Positions 13,629 to 25,361 of a stretch of 64,000 nt of DNA are shown piece by piece (within the stretch, counting starts at the first letter, position 1; each line of letters starts with the position of its first letter). The DNA comes from Welwitschia mirabilis. Its lineage: Eukaryota > Gnetophyta > Gnetopsida > Welwitschiales. The notes below the pieces were generated by a model that worked only from the letters and a program-made list of their open reading frames with translations, had not been told where the DNA came from and searched no databases. The DNA lies in assembly GCA_051453625.1 (NCBI GenBank), contig JBOZIK010000001.1, forward strand, positions 143,872,020 through 143,936,019. The letters run 5' to 3'. The position numbers and the translations under genes were made by a program.

Positions 13629-15062
13629 TCCTTATTATATTATACATTATCTTTCTCTTCAATTTGATAATTAATGAATTTTTTAAATTTTATTGTAAAG
13701 TGTCCCTTTAATTCATCTCTCTTTCATGTCATGTTCTTTTTTTTCCTTGATCTATCGGATTTTTCTTTAGAACCATCGTGCTTGAATTATAAATATATCT
13801 TTTAGCTTTACTCTTACTTAATGTGTCAAACTCTTTTCTTTGACATTCCTACTAATATTTTTTTTAATAATGGTTGCATGTCATTCTCTACATGCCACAT
13901 TAATTTGTCTTTTTTCATGACCTACATTGGCATGTCCCAGCTTTTATTATTTTATGTATCATGCCAAGTTTTTATTCTTATATATTCCATGCCGAAATTA
14001 ATGTGGATTTACGTGTCACGTTGACATAAAACCATTTTGCATTTTTAAAAGAACTATGATTTTCAAATATGTTTTTGCATGTTTTATATACAATATTTTT
14101 GTAACACTTTCCAAACCTATAGATCTCTCAAATATTACTACAAGTATATCAAAATATCCCTATAAAAATATCAAATGTAAGTACAATTATATACTTAGTG
14201 TCTTGAAAGCCAACTCCTCCAGTAAATACAAGGGGAGAAAAAGGGTAAGAGATCTTAAGTAAGAAGGAAAAATCTATTGCTTACAAATCCCTACTTGCAA
14301 ATATCTTTTTATGACTTGCTTTAATTAAGTATTCTCAAATATTGTTCAATTTGTAATTTAATTATAGTCTTTCATGCTCTAATATTATGTTATCCCATGA
14401 ATATGAATATATAAGAAAGAGGAAAATACAATAAAGCAAATGAAATGATCTAAGAGGAAATACTATGCATCAAAACTTGTATTAATAGTTTATTTAATAA
14501 AATAAGAATAGAAATTCACATTGTTTGCAACGCATGAGGTTTTGTTTCTAGGCAAGGAAACCATAATTAGGATTTGATTTTTTATATTATCATATAAAAG
14601 ATTGATTTTTATTTTTTTCATAAAATACTATGGTATTTAATTAGAATAAATAGCCTATAATTTTTACCATATTAAACTATGAGTTTTAGTTCTTCAATTA
14701 TTAGAACTAACTCAATAGTTAATATATGGAAGTACCTTTCATTATTTGAAAAAAAACTATTTTTATATGCACAATATTTAGTTTCAAGCTTTACAATTCA
14801 AAAGAGTTAGACTAAAATTAAAAAGAGGTCTTCATGTATTTTATGCTTCAAGTCTTAATTCTACATATTTAAGAATGCATTATTAAACCTTTCTCAATCA
14901 TAAAATTTTCAAACTCTAAAAATAAAATTACTTTAGAATTAAGAAAAATCCAAGCTAAGGAAAAATAAGTTGCTACTTTTTGATGAAGTATAGTAAATAA
15001 TAAAATACAAATTTTAATTTTAAAGGAAAAAGAAACATCTATTAAAAAAATTAGGTCACATA
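13629..15062. other. No gene; contains a 12-bp inverted repeat
   Basis: A perfect 12-base inverted repeat (CCACATTAATTT at 13895-13906 and its complement at 13995-14006) brackets about 90 bases. The motif ATGCCA or its complement recurs between the arms. The frames of 67-68 codons at 13.8-14.3 kb have no recognisable product. The arms could be the remains of a small hairpin element, but no target duplication is evident. Confidence 0.35.
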
Positions 15063-16487
15063 TGTTGTGAGGCCAAATTGGTTTTATTTAACATAGTAGT
15101 TAAGGATGTTTTTAGGTCATTTCAATAGGTTTTTTGAAGAATATGGAAATTTCATCGCAACTTTATAATTAGCATAAATTTAATAGATATCTTATTGCAT
15201 TTGACTTCTCTTCTATTTTAATTAAATACTTATCTATTTTACCTTGTGAAAGGAGGATTAGAGAGTTAACTGAAGCATCCACCTAGGAGTATGCTATACT
15301 ATGATAAACACAAAAGAGTTCAATTTAATTACAAAAGATCTAAGAGATAAATATGATTATGAAAAAGTGTTAGAAGCCAAGTTCAAATTCAAGGCTAAAG
15401 ATTAGAGGTGTTGGAGACAAAAATAATATGTTGTTTACACCCTTGTCCTGAAGACATACCAAAGATGACTAAGAGAGATACGTTTAACAAAAAAAACCAA
15501 GATTGGGACCATCATCCATATCATCATCTAGATTACATCTTGGACTAAATATTAGTAAAATCATTAATAGGCAACCATGTGTCATGCATCTATAGGTAAG
15601 TGGGGGTGTTATCCTCATTATTTTCTAGATGACATTCAAGATTATAATAACAACATTCAAATTTAATAGGTGTTAAGTGTTAAGGAGAAATTACCACTAT
15701 TGTTCACCTCATCATTTGAACAACACAAGTGAATGAAAAATAGTTATTAGTTAAAAAAAAAACATCTTTGTAAAAAACGTTGGTTTTGATCATGCCCTTT
15801 TACATGACATCCTTTAGTCTAATCAACCATCAACTTCAAAGTATAAATAGATCCTGATAAACCACATTTATCAATATTTTTATACATCTTGATCTTTTGA
15901 TGAATTGGAGATTGAAGTGGTGAATTGATCCATCTTAGCTTGTGAAAAGGTCTCCTTGGTATTAGGCTTCAATCCCCCATTAATAAGCTTTTGGTTGTAA
16001 ATGGATATAGTCAATTTAATTAGTTAATAAAGATTGATTAAAATGTGTTCTTCTTATGAAATTATCTTATATTCCTTATAATTCATATTACTTGCAATCT
16101 AATTGCATTGTTTTGTAATTGATATAGATTATAAAGACCAATATAAGTGGTATTAGATTGCTAAATTGGTTTGTATTTGCATTTAGATTACATTCTTTCA
16201 TTTGAATAATAGTTCATTTTGTCACATTTTTATTTGTTGCATTTATTACATTTTCATAAATTTCATCTTAGTTTTTAATTTAAAAACCAAAAAATTATAT
16301 TCTCTTTTTATCTCATTTAAATCAATTTTCAGTTCCCTATTATAAGTTTTCTGTAGAGTTTAATATTTTGGATTAATCTGACTATATAGGTGTGTCTTGT
16401 ACATGCAATTATACATTTAATTTTTAGATGTTTAAATGAAAGATACATTAAGACAAATGAGATTTTTAAGCCCAAATATGCACCGCA
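15063..16487 (+). repeat. 5' LTR of the Athila-type element
   Basis: It begins TGTTGT and ends CCGCA, with the homologous copy at 61765-63174 (TGTTGT...CTACA). Over about 1.4 kb the two align nearly throughout, at about three quarters identity by eye. The differences are mainly transitions. A TATA box near 15842 and an AATAAA near 16026 occupy the same relative places in both copies, giving a U3-R-U5 layout. The exact right end is uncertain by a few bases. Confidence 0.85.
15842..15849 (+). promoter_or_regulatory. LTR TATA box
   Basis: TATAAATA lies about 780 bases into the LTR and about 180 bases before the AATAAA signal. The sister LTR has the same octamer at 62545-62552, so it was present in the ancestral LTR and is the likely core promoter element. 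Confidence 0.6.
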
Positions 16488-16493
16488 AAATTT

Positions 16494-16511
16494 TGACATC
16501 ATTATTGTGAC
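16494..16511 (+). other. Degenerate primer-binding site, tRNA-Asp type
   Basis: Compared with the Asp-type site used by Athila and Tat elements (TGGCGCCGTTGCCGGGGA), each of the first 14 bases here is either identical or changed by a transition; a few later bases differ more. The AAATTT spacer before it is also usual for the lineage. It lies six bases after the presumed LTR end. Confidence 0.55.
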
Positions 16512-18990
16512 AGTATTGAAGGAAATTGGAAAGTTGTCACTACTTAAGTAAGTATTTTGAATTCAATTTAATTTTTTTAATTGAATAGCATTGTAGCATA
16601 TCCTATTTGGGTCTACATGCTTCCACTTAATTACCTTTTAAGATGTATAAGTGATTTTTTAATTATTAAAATTATGTGTCCTTTAATTTTCTTTCCTTGA
16701 TATTTTTCTTTTATTGCAAAATTAATCACTTTATTGATTAATATATTTTGAATAACTAATATTTTAATCTAGTACTTTAAATCTTAGAAATCCTTTTTTT
16801 GTTAGTATTTTACATTTTTGAAGTTATTGCTATTAGGCCTACTCCTTCTTTCAAGAAGGAGATTATTATTTCTAAATTAAATCTAGTCCCTGCACTTTGT
16901 GTAATCTTTGGAATTACCACATTATGTGTTATAAAATTATCCTACACTTTACACTCCATGTAATCTAAGTAATTGCCACATCCATTTCTTTTAATCTACT
17001 ACTTATAGCTTTGAATGATCCTAGAGATTATTGTCACTTAAGTGTAAATAAGTTTGTTTAACATACATTGATTATGCAGGGAAATGATAAATAAGCAAAA
17101 AGGTAAATACACAATATAAAAAAATTTCTTGAAGAGAAAATAAAAAAAGGTGTAGTGGATTTTAATACAAGAACCTGAGGTGAGAAAGAAAAGTTTATTT
17201 CTAAAATAGAATAATACAATATTTTTGCATTTACTATTTCTTTAACTTATTCTTCTAGAACTTTAGTTAATTCTAAAAATCAATTAGTTTCCAATACCCC
17301 TTTACCTATTTCACTTTTATCACCTATAACTCCTTTACTAAAGTCTTTGATTGCAAATAATTCAACCTTTAAACCACTTATTAAATCCAATACTTCTTTG
17401 GAATATTACTTTAAGATAACTTTACATTAATTAGTACTCAAAATATTAGGAGATTCTAGTTTTGGTATTACTCTTAGAAACTTATTGGCCAATAAAAAGA
17501 TAGAACTAAAAAATCCTTTCACCTACTAACTACTGATGATGTGGAATTAAAAAAATTAAATGTCTATTTTATTATTTCAGGAGAGTATAATGAGTATTTC
17601 TTCTAATACATAACTAACATTAGACAACTTATTCTTACTTTAGGAAATGAAAAGAACAAATTTTACATCGTACCTACATGATCATATTCCCTTTTACCTT
17701 ATAGAAAAAGCAAAAAAATGTCTTAAAATCATTTCATGTAAAAGCCTTAAGAATTGTAACCAAGTGCAAGAAGTAGTTTATATTAAATATTCATAAATGA
17801 AACAACTATGAAGAAGAGAAGGAAAAAAAGTAATAAACTTTTAATAATACCCTTATGAATACTATGCCTGAAGCTATGAGATATTTTTAATTATCTCTTC
17901 TTTCAATATAGTAAATGAATTCTCAAAAGAAGAACTCATAGATCATTTCTATAATTGACTAAATAGCCAAACCAAATGACTTGTAGATTTTTTATGTGGT
18001 ATAAATTTACTTAACATAACATTAGATTATTCTTGAAGTGTATTAGAAGACCTTATAGATAATATTTAAAATTGGCCTAAACCTACACCCAAAGAAAACA
18101 AAATTATCAGTTAAATTCTCATCAATTTGAAGAAGGTGCAACATGAAGAAGAATAACTAAATTCTAACACCAATCTTAAAGATCTTACTAGTACTTTAGG
18201 GAGTTACACATGAGCTTTAACTGATGCTAAAGTAATAAGTTAAACACCCAACCTCTAACCTCTTTTAACTAATGTGAAATACGTGAAGAGAGATCTCACT
18301 TTACCAAGGAATGTCTTGTCCTACCAACTTGTAGAGAAGTCATTTACAATGAACGTTATGCATTACAAATAACTTTGAAAATAAGCAATAATATCCACTA
18401 AGAAATAACAAGCCTTCAACATCATTCAAACATTCATTTGAAAATATATTCAGAAACAAACAACATTTAAATCAAATTTTTAGAAGTAATTCCCTAAGGA
18501 ATTCTATGAATGAATTGAAAAAGATGCAAGAAAATATCAAAAATAATTTAGAAAATTAGAAAACAACTTAGAAAATTTGATTAGCTTCCTTTAACAAACC
18601 ATTTCATGGAATCAAATATCTCAAGGATTACTTGTGACTAAAATTATTCTAAATCCCAATGATGTGAAGAAAGATTAAAAACTAGTCATAACAAGTGGAC
18701 ATGATATAACTCACTTTAAATAAAAATACACATCTAATAATAAAGATAAATAAGTAAATCATGAAGAAGACATTGAGATTCTTGATCAACCAAAAATTTC
18801 CCTAATATTAAACTAAAAATCCAACTCATAACCATTGAAGAAAAATTCTACTATTCCATGGATGAATAGATTAAACACCAATCCAAGTTATGTTGAATAT
18901 TTAAAGGCAATCATAAATGATGTTAGTATCAACTTAACCTTTTAGAAGATCATTCTTGAAAACTTAAAATACAACAAAAGATGGAAGGGC
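16512..18990 (+). pseudogene. Gag region of the Athila-type element, badly decayed
   Basis: Gag forms the virus-like particle around the element RNA. No frame stays open. Pieces near 17.9-18.2 kb resemble the gag core (for example DLIDNI followed after a stop by NWPKPTP, where the family has ELIENIA..NYQWP), and the stretch just before 18994 resembles the gag-protease linker with its YVEYLK...LKYNKRW segments. No CCHC zinc knuckle is visible. The assignment depends mostly on its place between primer site and protease. Confidence 0.45.
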
Positions 18991-18993
18991 TTT

Positions 18994-19320
18994 ATGAGAA
19001 GAAAGAAAAAATGGATAATACTTATGCAAAAATGTCCTAGGTTTAAAGACCTAAGGGCACCCATAGTATGTGTTGTTTTGGAGGGAAATAAAAAGATTAA
19101 AAATTCCATAATTAACATAGGAGTAAGTGTTAACATCATGCCTTTGCATATTTCAAAGATATTTGAGTTGGAAGGAAGAATTAAACCTACAAAAATAGTG
19201 TTAAAAGTGGTGGATGTAATAATTAAAAGACCTAAAGGGATGATGAAAGACCTAGTTATCAAAATTAAGGAGTCAGTCTACCCTATATATGTGCTCATTA
19301 TTGAAGTAGAACATAATTGA
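18994..19320 (+). pseudogene. Aspartic protease remnant (Athila type)
   Basis: The protease cuts the Gag-Pol polyprotein. This 108-codon open stretch reads KCPRFKDLRAPIVCVVLEGN at its start, like the family's KLKDPGSFTIPCTIG. It then has NIGVSVNIMPLHISKIFEL where Athila proteases have DLGASVNLMPLSIFKKLGL, and RPKGMMKDLVIKI like YPRGIIEDVLVKV. The catalytic Asp of the DLGAS motif is Asn (AAC), so it is dead even though the frame is open. A stop follows shortly after and fragments of the linker continue to 19.6 kb. It lies upstream of RT on the same strand, as expected. Confidence 0.82.
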
Positions 19321-19389
19321 GGATATCCTTTACTTTTAGAAAGAGCTTTTTATGAAACTACCTATTCTATTATTAATACCCACACAATA

Positions 19390-20085
19390 ATGATGGAATA
19401 TCATGTTAGTAATAAGAATTCTAGCATTAGAGCATTTGATGTAATTAAAAAAGACAAGGAAGATGAATTAAGTCCTAAAGAATTAGTAAAACACTTCACA
19501 TTAGTTTATCACCATCGTTTAGAAGAAAATATTATTTCACTATACAACTCCACTCTATTTGATGATGAGGAAGAATATTTCACCATTTTGAAAAGTCTAA
19601 ATTATTTTTATCCATGTAATCTCAATTAAGATCTCTTATACAACCCTCTATGTAAAGAAATCCATGAATAATTTGAGCCTATCTTTGATCATGATATCAA
19701 ACATATTGAATCCATTAAAAATTGTTTACATCAAAATGGGTGTTCCACAACCATGAAGGATGAAATGAATTATGAATGTTTTAAAATATATTTTATTGGA
19801 TGATAATCCAAAGAAACCATTAATCATAAATGCATGTCTCTATCCTTCCTAATACAAATCCTTCATTCAAATTTTAACTTCAAAAATAGAAGATTTTTGT
19901 TAAACTCATAAAGATCTTAGTATCATAACTTTTCATATTGTTTAACACAAGATCTATCTAGAAGATAATATAAAACCCATTAGACAACCTTAACAAAAAC
20001 TTAACATGGCTCTTAAGAAAGTTTTTAAAGATAAAATAATTAACCTTATGCATGCCAATATCATCTATGCTATTTTTAATAATGA
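19390..20085 (+). pseudogene. Protease-RT linker remnant
   Basis: An open run of 79 codons (19390-19629) is acidic and charged, ending near DDEEEYFTILKSLNYF, followed by broken frames. Athila polyproteins have a variable linker of this kind between protease and RT. No motif of its own is visible, so the call is by position. Confidence 0.45.
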
Positions 20086-20089
20086 ATGA

Positions 20090-20830
20090 ATTAGTCCTCT
20101 CATAATTGTACCTTAAAAATGGGAAAACAATAAGTATGCATTGATTTTAGAAAAATTAATGATGTCATCAAAAAGTATCATTTCCCCATGACTTTTCTAA
20201 ATTAAGTTCTTGATAGAATTTGAAGTCATGCTTTTTATTGTTTTCTTGATGTATATAATGGATACAATTAAGTTTTAATAACCAATGAGAATCAATCTGA
20301 GACCATTTTTACAAATCCTTTTTGTACTTTTTATTTTCAAAGAATTTCTTTAGCTTATGTAATGCTCCTAAAACTTGTCAAAGAGACATAAAACCTTTCA
20401 AAACTACATGATTTGTATTTTCTCTAATATGATAAAAGATTGTATAGAAATATTTATGGATGACTTTTATATTTTTGGTGATTCCTTTGAAAAAATCTTA
20501 AAAAGATTAAAAAGTTTACTTGATTGTTGTATAAAGAGTGGCATTCATCTTAACTAGGAAAAGAGTAATTTTTTTGTTAGGGGTGGGATTATACTAGAAC
20601 ATCATATTTCTCATCAAGGTAGTAGAATGAATCCTTTAAAAATTGATGTCATTAAGAATCTTCCTCCCCTAACCAATGTTAAACAAGTAAGATCATTTCT
20701 TGGTCATGATGGTTTCTATAAAATATTCATTAAGGACTATGCTAAGATTGTAAAATTCTTTATTTCATTTTTAATAAAGATGCTAAATTTGATTAAATCA
20801 ACATTTGTAAAGTTTCCTTTGAAAACTTGA
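20090..20830 (+). pseudogene. Reverse transcriptase remnant (Athila type)
   Basis: Across two or three frames the RT can be followed almost fully: CIDFRKINDVIKKYHFP, then CFLDVYNGYN, then TIFTNPFCTFYFQRI, then IEIFMDDFYIFGDSFEKILK (catalytic MDDF intact, codons at 20456-20467). After a stop comes GGIILEHHISHQG and then LPPLTNVKQVRSFLGHDGFY, with IFIKDYAKI. These match Athila RT segment by segment (VFMDDFSVYG, SVKEVRSFLGHAGFYRRFIKDFSKI). At least three frame changes and several stops separate them. RNase H follows without a break. The most convincing single domain in the outer element. Confidence 0.95.
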
Positions 20831-20864
20831 AGAACAAGACCACTTCTAAACCTATTATACTAGG

Positions 20865-21200
20865 ACTTAATTGAAGTAAAGCTTTTAAACTTATGTGTAA
20901 TTTTAGTAGTGACGTTATAGGTGGCGTTTTGGGATAAAATCATGATAATAAATATAAAATCATTTATTATGTTAGTAATATCTTCTATGAGACTAATCGA
21001 ACTATACCACCACTGAAAAATAAATTCTAGCTATCATCATTTACCTTAACATTATCTTCTTGGATTTCACATCAATTTCTACACTAATCATGTTACCATT
21101 AGATATCTTATGATAATGAAATATTCAAGTACTAGAATCATAAGATGGATACTTTTAATTAAGAATTTAATTTAACAATCATAGATTAAAAAAATTTAGA
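20865..21200 (+). pseudogene. RNase H remnant (Athila type)
   Basis: The stretch AFKLMCNFSSDVIGGVLG corresponds to PFELMCDASDYAVGAVLGQ; the first catalytic Asp (MCDAS) is Asn. It continues as KIIYYVSNIFYETN (family: HVIYYASRTLNDAQ) and RIIRWILLIKNL (family: RLIRWILLLQEF). The helix with the conserved Glu is obscured by stops and a frame change. It directly follows RT and precedes integrase. Confidence 0.78.
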
Positions 21201-21329
21201 CATAATTGTGTCACTAATCATCTTTCATGTATTCATTAAGAAAGGAATTCCTTGTACTTTTTTCATGACCTTCCTATTGATGATTCCTTTCTAGAGAAAT
21301 AATTATTTTACATCCATGAATTTTATCAT

Positions 21330-22270
21330 ACTTCTTCTCAACATTTCTCTTCCTGATATGTTAATAACATTAATTATCTTGTTATCTTTCAAACTCCTCA
21401 ACATTATACTTGTAATCAAAGATAAATATTTTTTCATAGAATAGGGGATTATAAGTGGACCAAGCCATATTTCTACTAAACATGTAAAGATCAAATCACA
21501 AGTAAGTATGTAATAGAATGGAAACAATGTGATATCCTTTCTATTTACTATGATTATGTCAATGGAGGTTACTTTGGTGTGAAAAAACTACCATCAAAAT
21601 TCTCTATGCTACTTTTTATTGGCCTCATCTTTTTAAATATTCCTTTGATTTCATAAGAAGATGTAATGCATGTTAATGTTTTGGAAGTATAACCAAATCT
21701 TATGAGATGTACCTCTAATCTATTCTTAAATGTAAACCTTTTGATTATTGGAGTATAGACTTTATTAAATTAGTCAAACCATCTTCTTGAAATAAACATT
21801 ATATCTTGATAGTAGTTAATTATATTACTAAATGAGTTATAGCAATTCCTACCAACATAAATGATATTAAAACCATTTGTAATTTTTTTAAAATTAAATA
21901 TCTTTCACAGATTTAGATTTTCAAGTATTTTGATTAGTAATTAAGAGACTCATTTTGTGAATATTATTCTTAGAAAACTCCTCCTTGTAGAAGGAATTAA
22001 ACATAGGATTTCTAATTCTTATCATCCAAAAACAAATAGTCAAGTCCAAAATGCAAACAGGAAAATTAGGAAAATGCTTTAAAAAATTATTTTCAACGAT
22101 AATAAATCTTAATCCCTTAAACTTAGTAATGTGATTTGGATTTACTGTACTACTTGGCATAACTCACTTGATTATTCACCCTACGAAATTATCTATGATA
22201 AAAATTATACACTTTTAGTTGATATTTCATATAGTTATTACTGCATAGTCCACCAACTTGATGTCATGAA
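21330..22270 (+). pseudogene. Integrase remnant (Athila type)
   Basis: The zinc-binding part reads FYWPHLFKYSFDFIRRCNAC (family: FWWPTMFRDAQEFISKCDSC), and the following FDYWSIDFIKLVKPSS with YILIVVNYITKWV matches FDVWGIDFMGPFPSS..YILVAVDYVSKWV; the first catalytic Asp in SIDF is kept. Near 22.0 kb HPKTNSQVQNANRKI corresponds to HPQTNGQAEISNREI, with the catalytic Glu lost. DYSPYEIIYDKNYTL matches the C-terminal SPYRLVYGKACHL. Stops and frameshifts are frequent. Order and sequence agree with the RT assignment. Confidence 0.87.
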
Positions 22271-22479
22271 TCGTGATGAAAACATCCATTATATACTATT
22301 TTAATTATATTACTTGGATGAAAAATAGATTAGCATCATTCATCATCATCATCTCATATACAAATCCCAAGTCAAACATAAGCATGATAAAAATCTCATT
22401 TACAAATCCTTTAAATCTAGTCAATTTATGTTACTATACAATACTTGAGTGCATATCTTACATGATAAGTTAATCTCTA

Positions 22480-23387
22480 AATTATTAAGTCCTTATCTTA
22501 TAGGAAAAATATCTCCTAATATCTCTATTGAGATTTTTGATTTCTAAACAAAAGATATCCAAAATGTCAATGAACAAAGGCTCATAATTATACATCTTCT
22601 GGTGATTATAATTATACCTTAAAAATGTTAGAATAATTTATCTTGAAAGATCCTCTTAATAAAATATAGGATATTCCATTTTCCATTTTCTCAATTTTCT
22701 CTTAGCATTTTTTTTTTGGGTCTAAGTTATGAGACTACTTAATAATATTTAACTTAATCCATGTTTGAATTTCATATGTCTTATCATGATTAAGTGATCT
22801 TTTACTTTGGGAATTATTGTGAAAATATTGGATTAACGGATCTTCAAACATTCTCATAGCTAATCCAAAAATCTTCTTGATTAATTTGTTTTAGAATCAA
22901 TTATATTAATCATATGCTTAGTGGAAATCATGTGCTTCGTTATCTCATCATCCCAATGATTAGTCATTACTTTTCAACATGGGATTTCAAGTTAATAAAA
23001 ATAATAAAAAGTGGAAAGATAAGAAAATAAAATAAAAATAAACCCTCTTAAAAAATATACCATGATGTCATATCATAATCACACTAGGGCAAATTTTCCC
23101 AAAAGGGCCTTTTGGTAGTGTGATATAATAGCTAAGAAAACTCCATTAGAGGATTAGTTGGTTATGATATAGCTTCACTTGTGGATTCTTACTATCTTGG
23201 TAGTGGTTGCACTAATCTCATCATGATGAATAGTATTTTTCAATACCTTACTTAATTCCCATCACCCTAAGGAAAAACCATTGAGAGCCTTTTAGTATAT
23301 TAATCATTAGATGATGTTTTACCTAAAGTATTATGGATTCAATAGTTGAAGATGGATTGAGTTATAATCTATTAGTAAATCCAATTT
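22480..23387. other. Downstream of integrase, no recognisable gene
   Basis: In an Athila element this would be the start of the long region between pol and the 3' LTR, which may hold an envelope-like frame. I see only short frames broken by stops and no transmembrane pattern. It ends at the left LTR of the inserted copia element. Confidence 0.45.
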
Positions 23388-24098
23388 TGATGATTTTACT
23401 TATTAAATATTTTGTATTATTGTATAGATAGATCATTACAAAGGACATCATATCATGATAAGCATAAGACTTAATGAGGGATCTTTAAAGATAATATCTC
23501 ACAGAAAGGATCAGTTACAAAATGCAAAATCAATTGTTTGAAGACATTTAGGAAATCAAAAATGTCTCAAATAAAGATGTTTACAAATTGAAAACATCTC
23601 TGATGTATCATATTTTAGGTCATAGGATAAATATGACTATCTCATCAGAGATGACTATGTCAAAAGTTGAACCTGATACAGATGAAGATGTTTACACAAT
23701 TAAAGATGTTTATACTAAACTAAAATAGATGATGAGAATTAATCTCTTTAAAGCCATTTTTTTCAGGCTTATTATTGTATTATATATATGGATCTTATAG
23801 TATTGGACTATATTATTTTTTAATATTGTTACAAGTCCATTCTTCTTTAATCAAAATCATTATAAGGCAACCCTTATATAGGTTAGCATTTGAGGTTATA
23901 CCTATGAGTACTTATTTTATTATAAGGTTTGTGTTGAGATAAAAAACCATTATTTCCCTAAGGAAAAGATAATGTTGCCTTGTGAGAAGACTTTCATTAT
24001 TGTAAGATTTGTAGTGCACTTGGCAGAGCCACTATTTCCTTGTAGGAAAGATAGTACTGCCCTGTAAGGATACTCTTACTTATTGTAAGTTTTGTAAT
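23388..24098 (+). repeat. 5' LTR of the copia element, left part
   Basis: It starts TGATGAT, parallel to TGTTGAT at 38770, and runs co-linearly with the right LTR through the AAATATTTTGTATTAT block, the AGACATC-rich stretch and the repeated ACTTATTGTAAG blocks. About 500 bases present in the right LTR (roughly 39.10-39.60 kb) are absent here. It stops at GTAAT where the inner element begins; the right LTR reads GTGAT at that spot. Confidence 0.85.
24094..24098. other. Target-site duplication, left copy
   Basis: GTAAT here and GTGGT at 33249-33253 flank the inner element. The uninterrupted sister LTR has GTGAT at 39935-39939, one substitution from each copy. This is the expected 5-bp duplication with one change per side. 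Confidence 0.65.
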
Positions 24099-25361
24099 TA
24101 TTATTATGTGTATTTATGCAATCCTTTACATTCTTTCTTAAATTCTATTAATCAAAAATATTTGTGCAACATTCATACTAGTATATATGGGAGTCAATAG
24201 AAATGTCATAATTTGTGGAAGGCACTAGGCTCGAAGCTAGAGAATTGATTTCATGTAAAATATATTTAGGTCTTTCTTATTATGATTCCATAATGAAAAT
24301 AAACAATATAAGAAAATAAATACACTAATATAATGAAAATTCTAACTACTCTAAATGTAATATCTATTCGACTACCAAATCTTTATCATTAAAACTAGCC
24401 TTGTATAACCTATATTGACTAAGAAAACTATCAGTAATCCTAACTAACCTAAGATGTCAAGTAAATTAAACATAATATGGAAAGCATACAATGATTAAGC
24501 TAGGAAATATAAAATGAAATTCAATGCAAGTTTCTAAACTAACATTTTCAACTCTAATAAAGGTTGCTCTTAATGACCTCTATTAATTATAAAATTGTCA
24601 AAAATCATAGCCAACATAAGCCATAAGGGACATGCATATGAATATAAAACTAAAAGAAGATTTTCATTAGAAGTTGAACCAACATATTATTATAAAAAAC
24701 TGGCACATTAATGAAGGAGACACAACTCAATACCAAGGAAGACTCCTCTTTGTAATTAACAGATGAACCTTCTTTCCTTTGATCTCCTATTACAAGAATT
24801 CCTAATACCAAAGAAGATAAAATTAGAGTCAAAGATGAAGGAGGTATTTATTATAACAAAGGACTCCAACAATAACAAATCTAAAAAATTCATTATAAAT
24901 CCTAATGGCTTATAAAAAACACATAATACATAATACAAATTAGGTAAAGTTTAATGCATTAACTAATTTTAGGTATCATATTGATTGTATTCTAAATGAT
25001 ATAGGAGATAATTCTATGTTAATAGAGCTTCACATCATCTTATATCTTTGGCCTAATCAATGTCCTTATTGACATCCACATGTTATTGTTTAGAAATATT
25101 ATCCAAAGGATGAAGAGGACAATAGTCTTATCAATGCCTTTTTTTAAAGTGAATTTGACTTTTTAGATCATTAATCCCTCCTTAAAATGTAAAGTATTAT
25201 AATTGATTCAAAATAGTTCTAAATGTACTAGTAATTGTACATTTCCATGATTTTCTCCTTGACTCTCAATAATCATTGTTTTGTACTTAAACTTATCTAA
25301 ATTTCCTATAAAACTACTAAAAATACCCCATCAAAAACATATAATTTGATATCATAACATA
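24099..25361 (-). repeat. 3' LTR of the minus-strand inner element
   Basis: Homologous end to end with 31998-33248, with roughly three quarters or more identity by eye and mostly transition differences. The copy at the other side starts TGTTACAATG where this one has TATTATTATG. A 28-base block at 24219-24246 is identical in the two copies. Confidence 0.82.

Noticed and set aside
13821-14262. Two adjacent 67-68-codon frames as small genes
   Set aside because: No motif, no codon pattern; they overlap an inverted repeat and AT-rich filler.
18942-19262. 106-codon minus-strand frame
   Set aside because: Shadow of the plus-strand Athila protease, which has clear motif matches.
25341-25361. TGATATCATAAC as a plus-strand Met-type primer site after the left inner LTR
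   Set aside because: Only nine of twelve bases match, and the Asp-type site on the minus strand at the other LTR is far better, fixing the opposite orientation.
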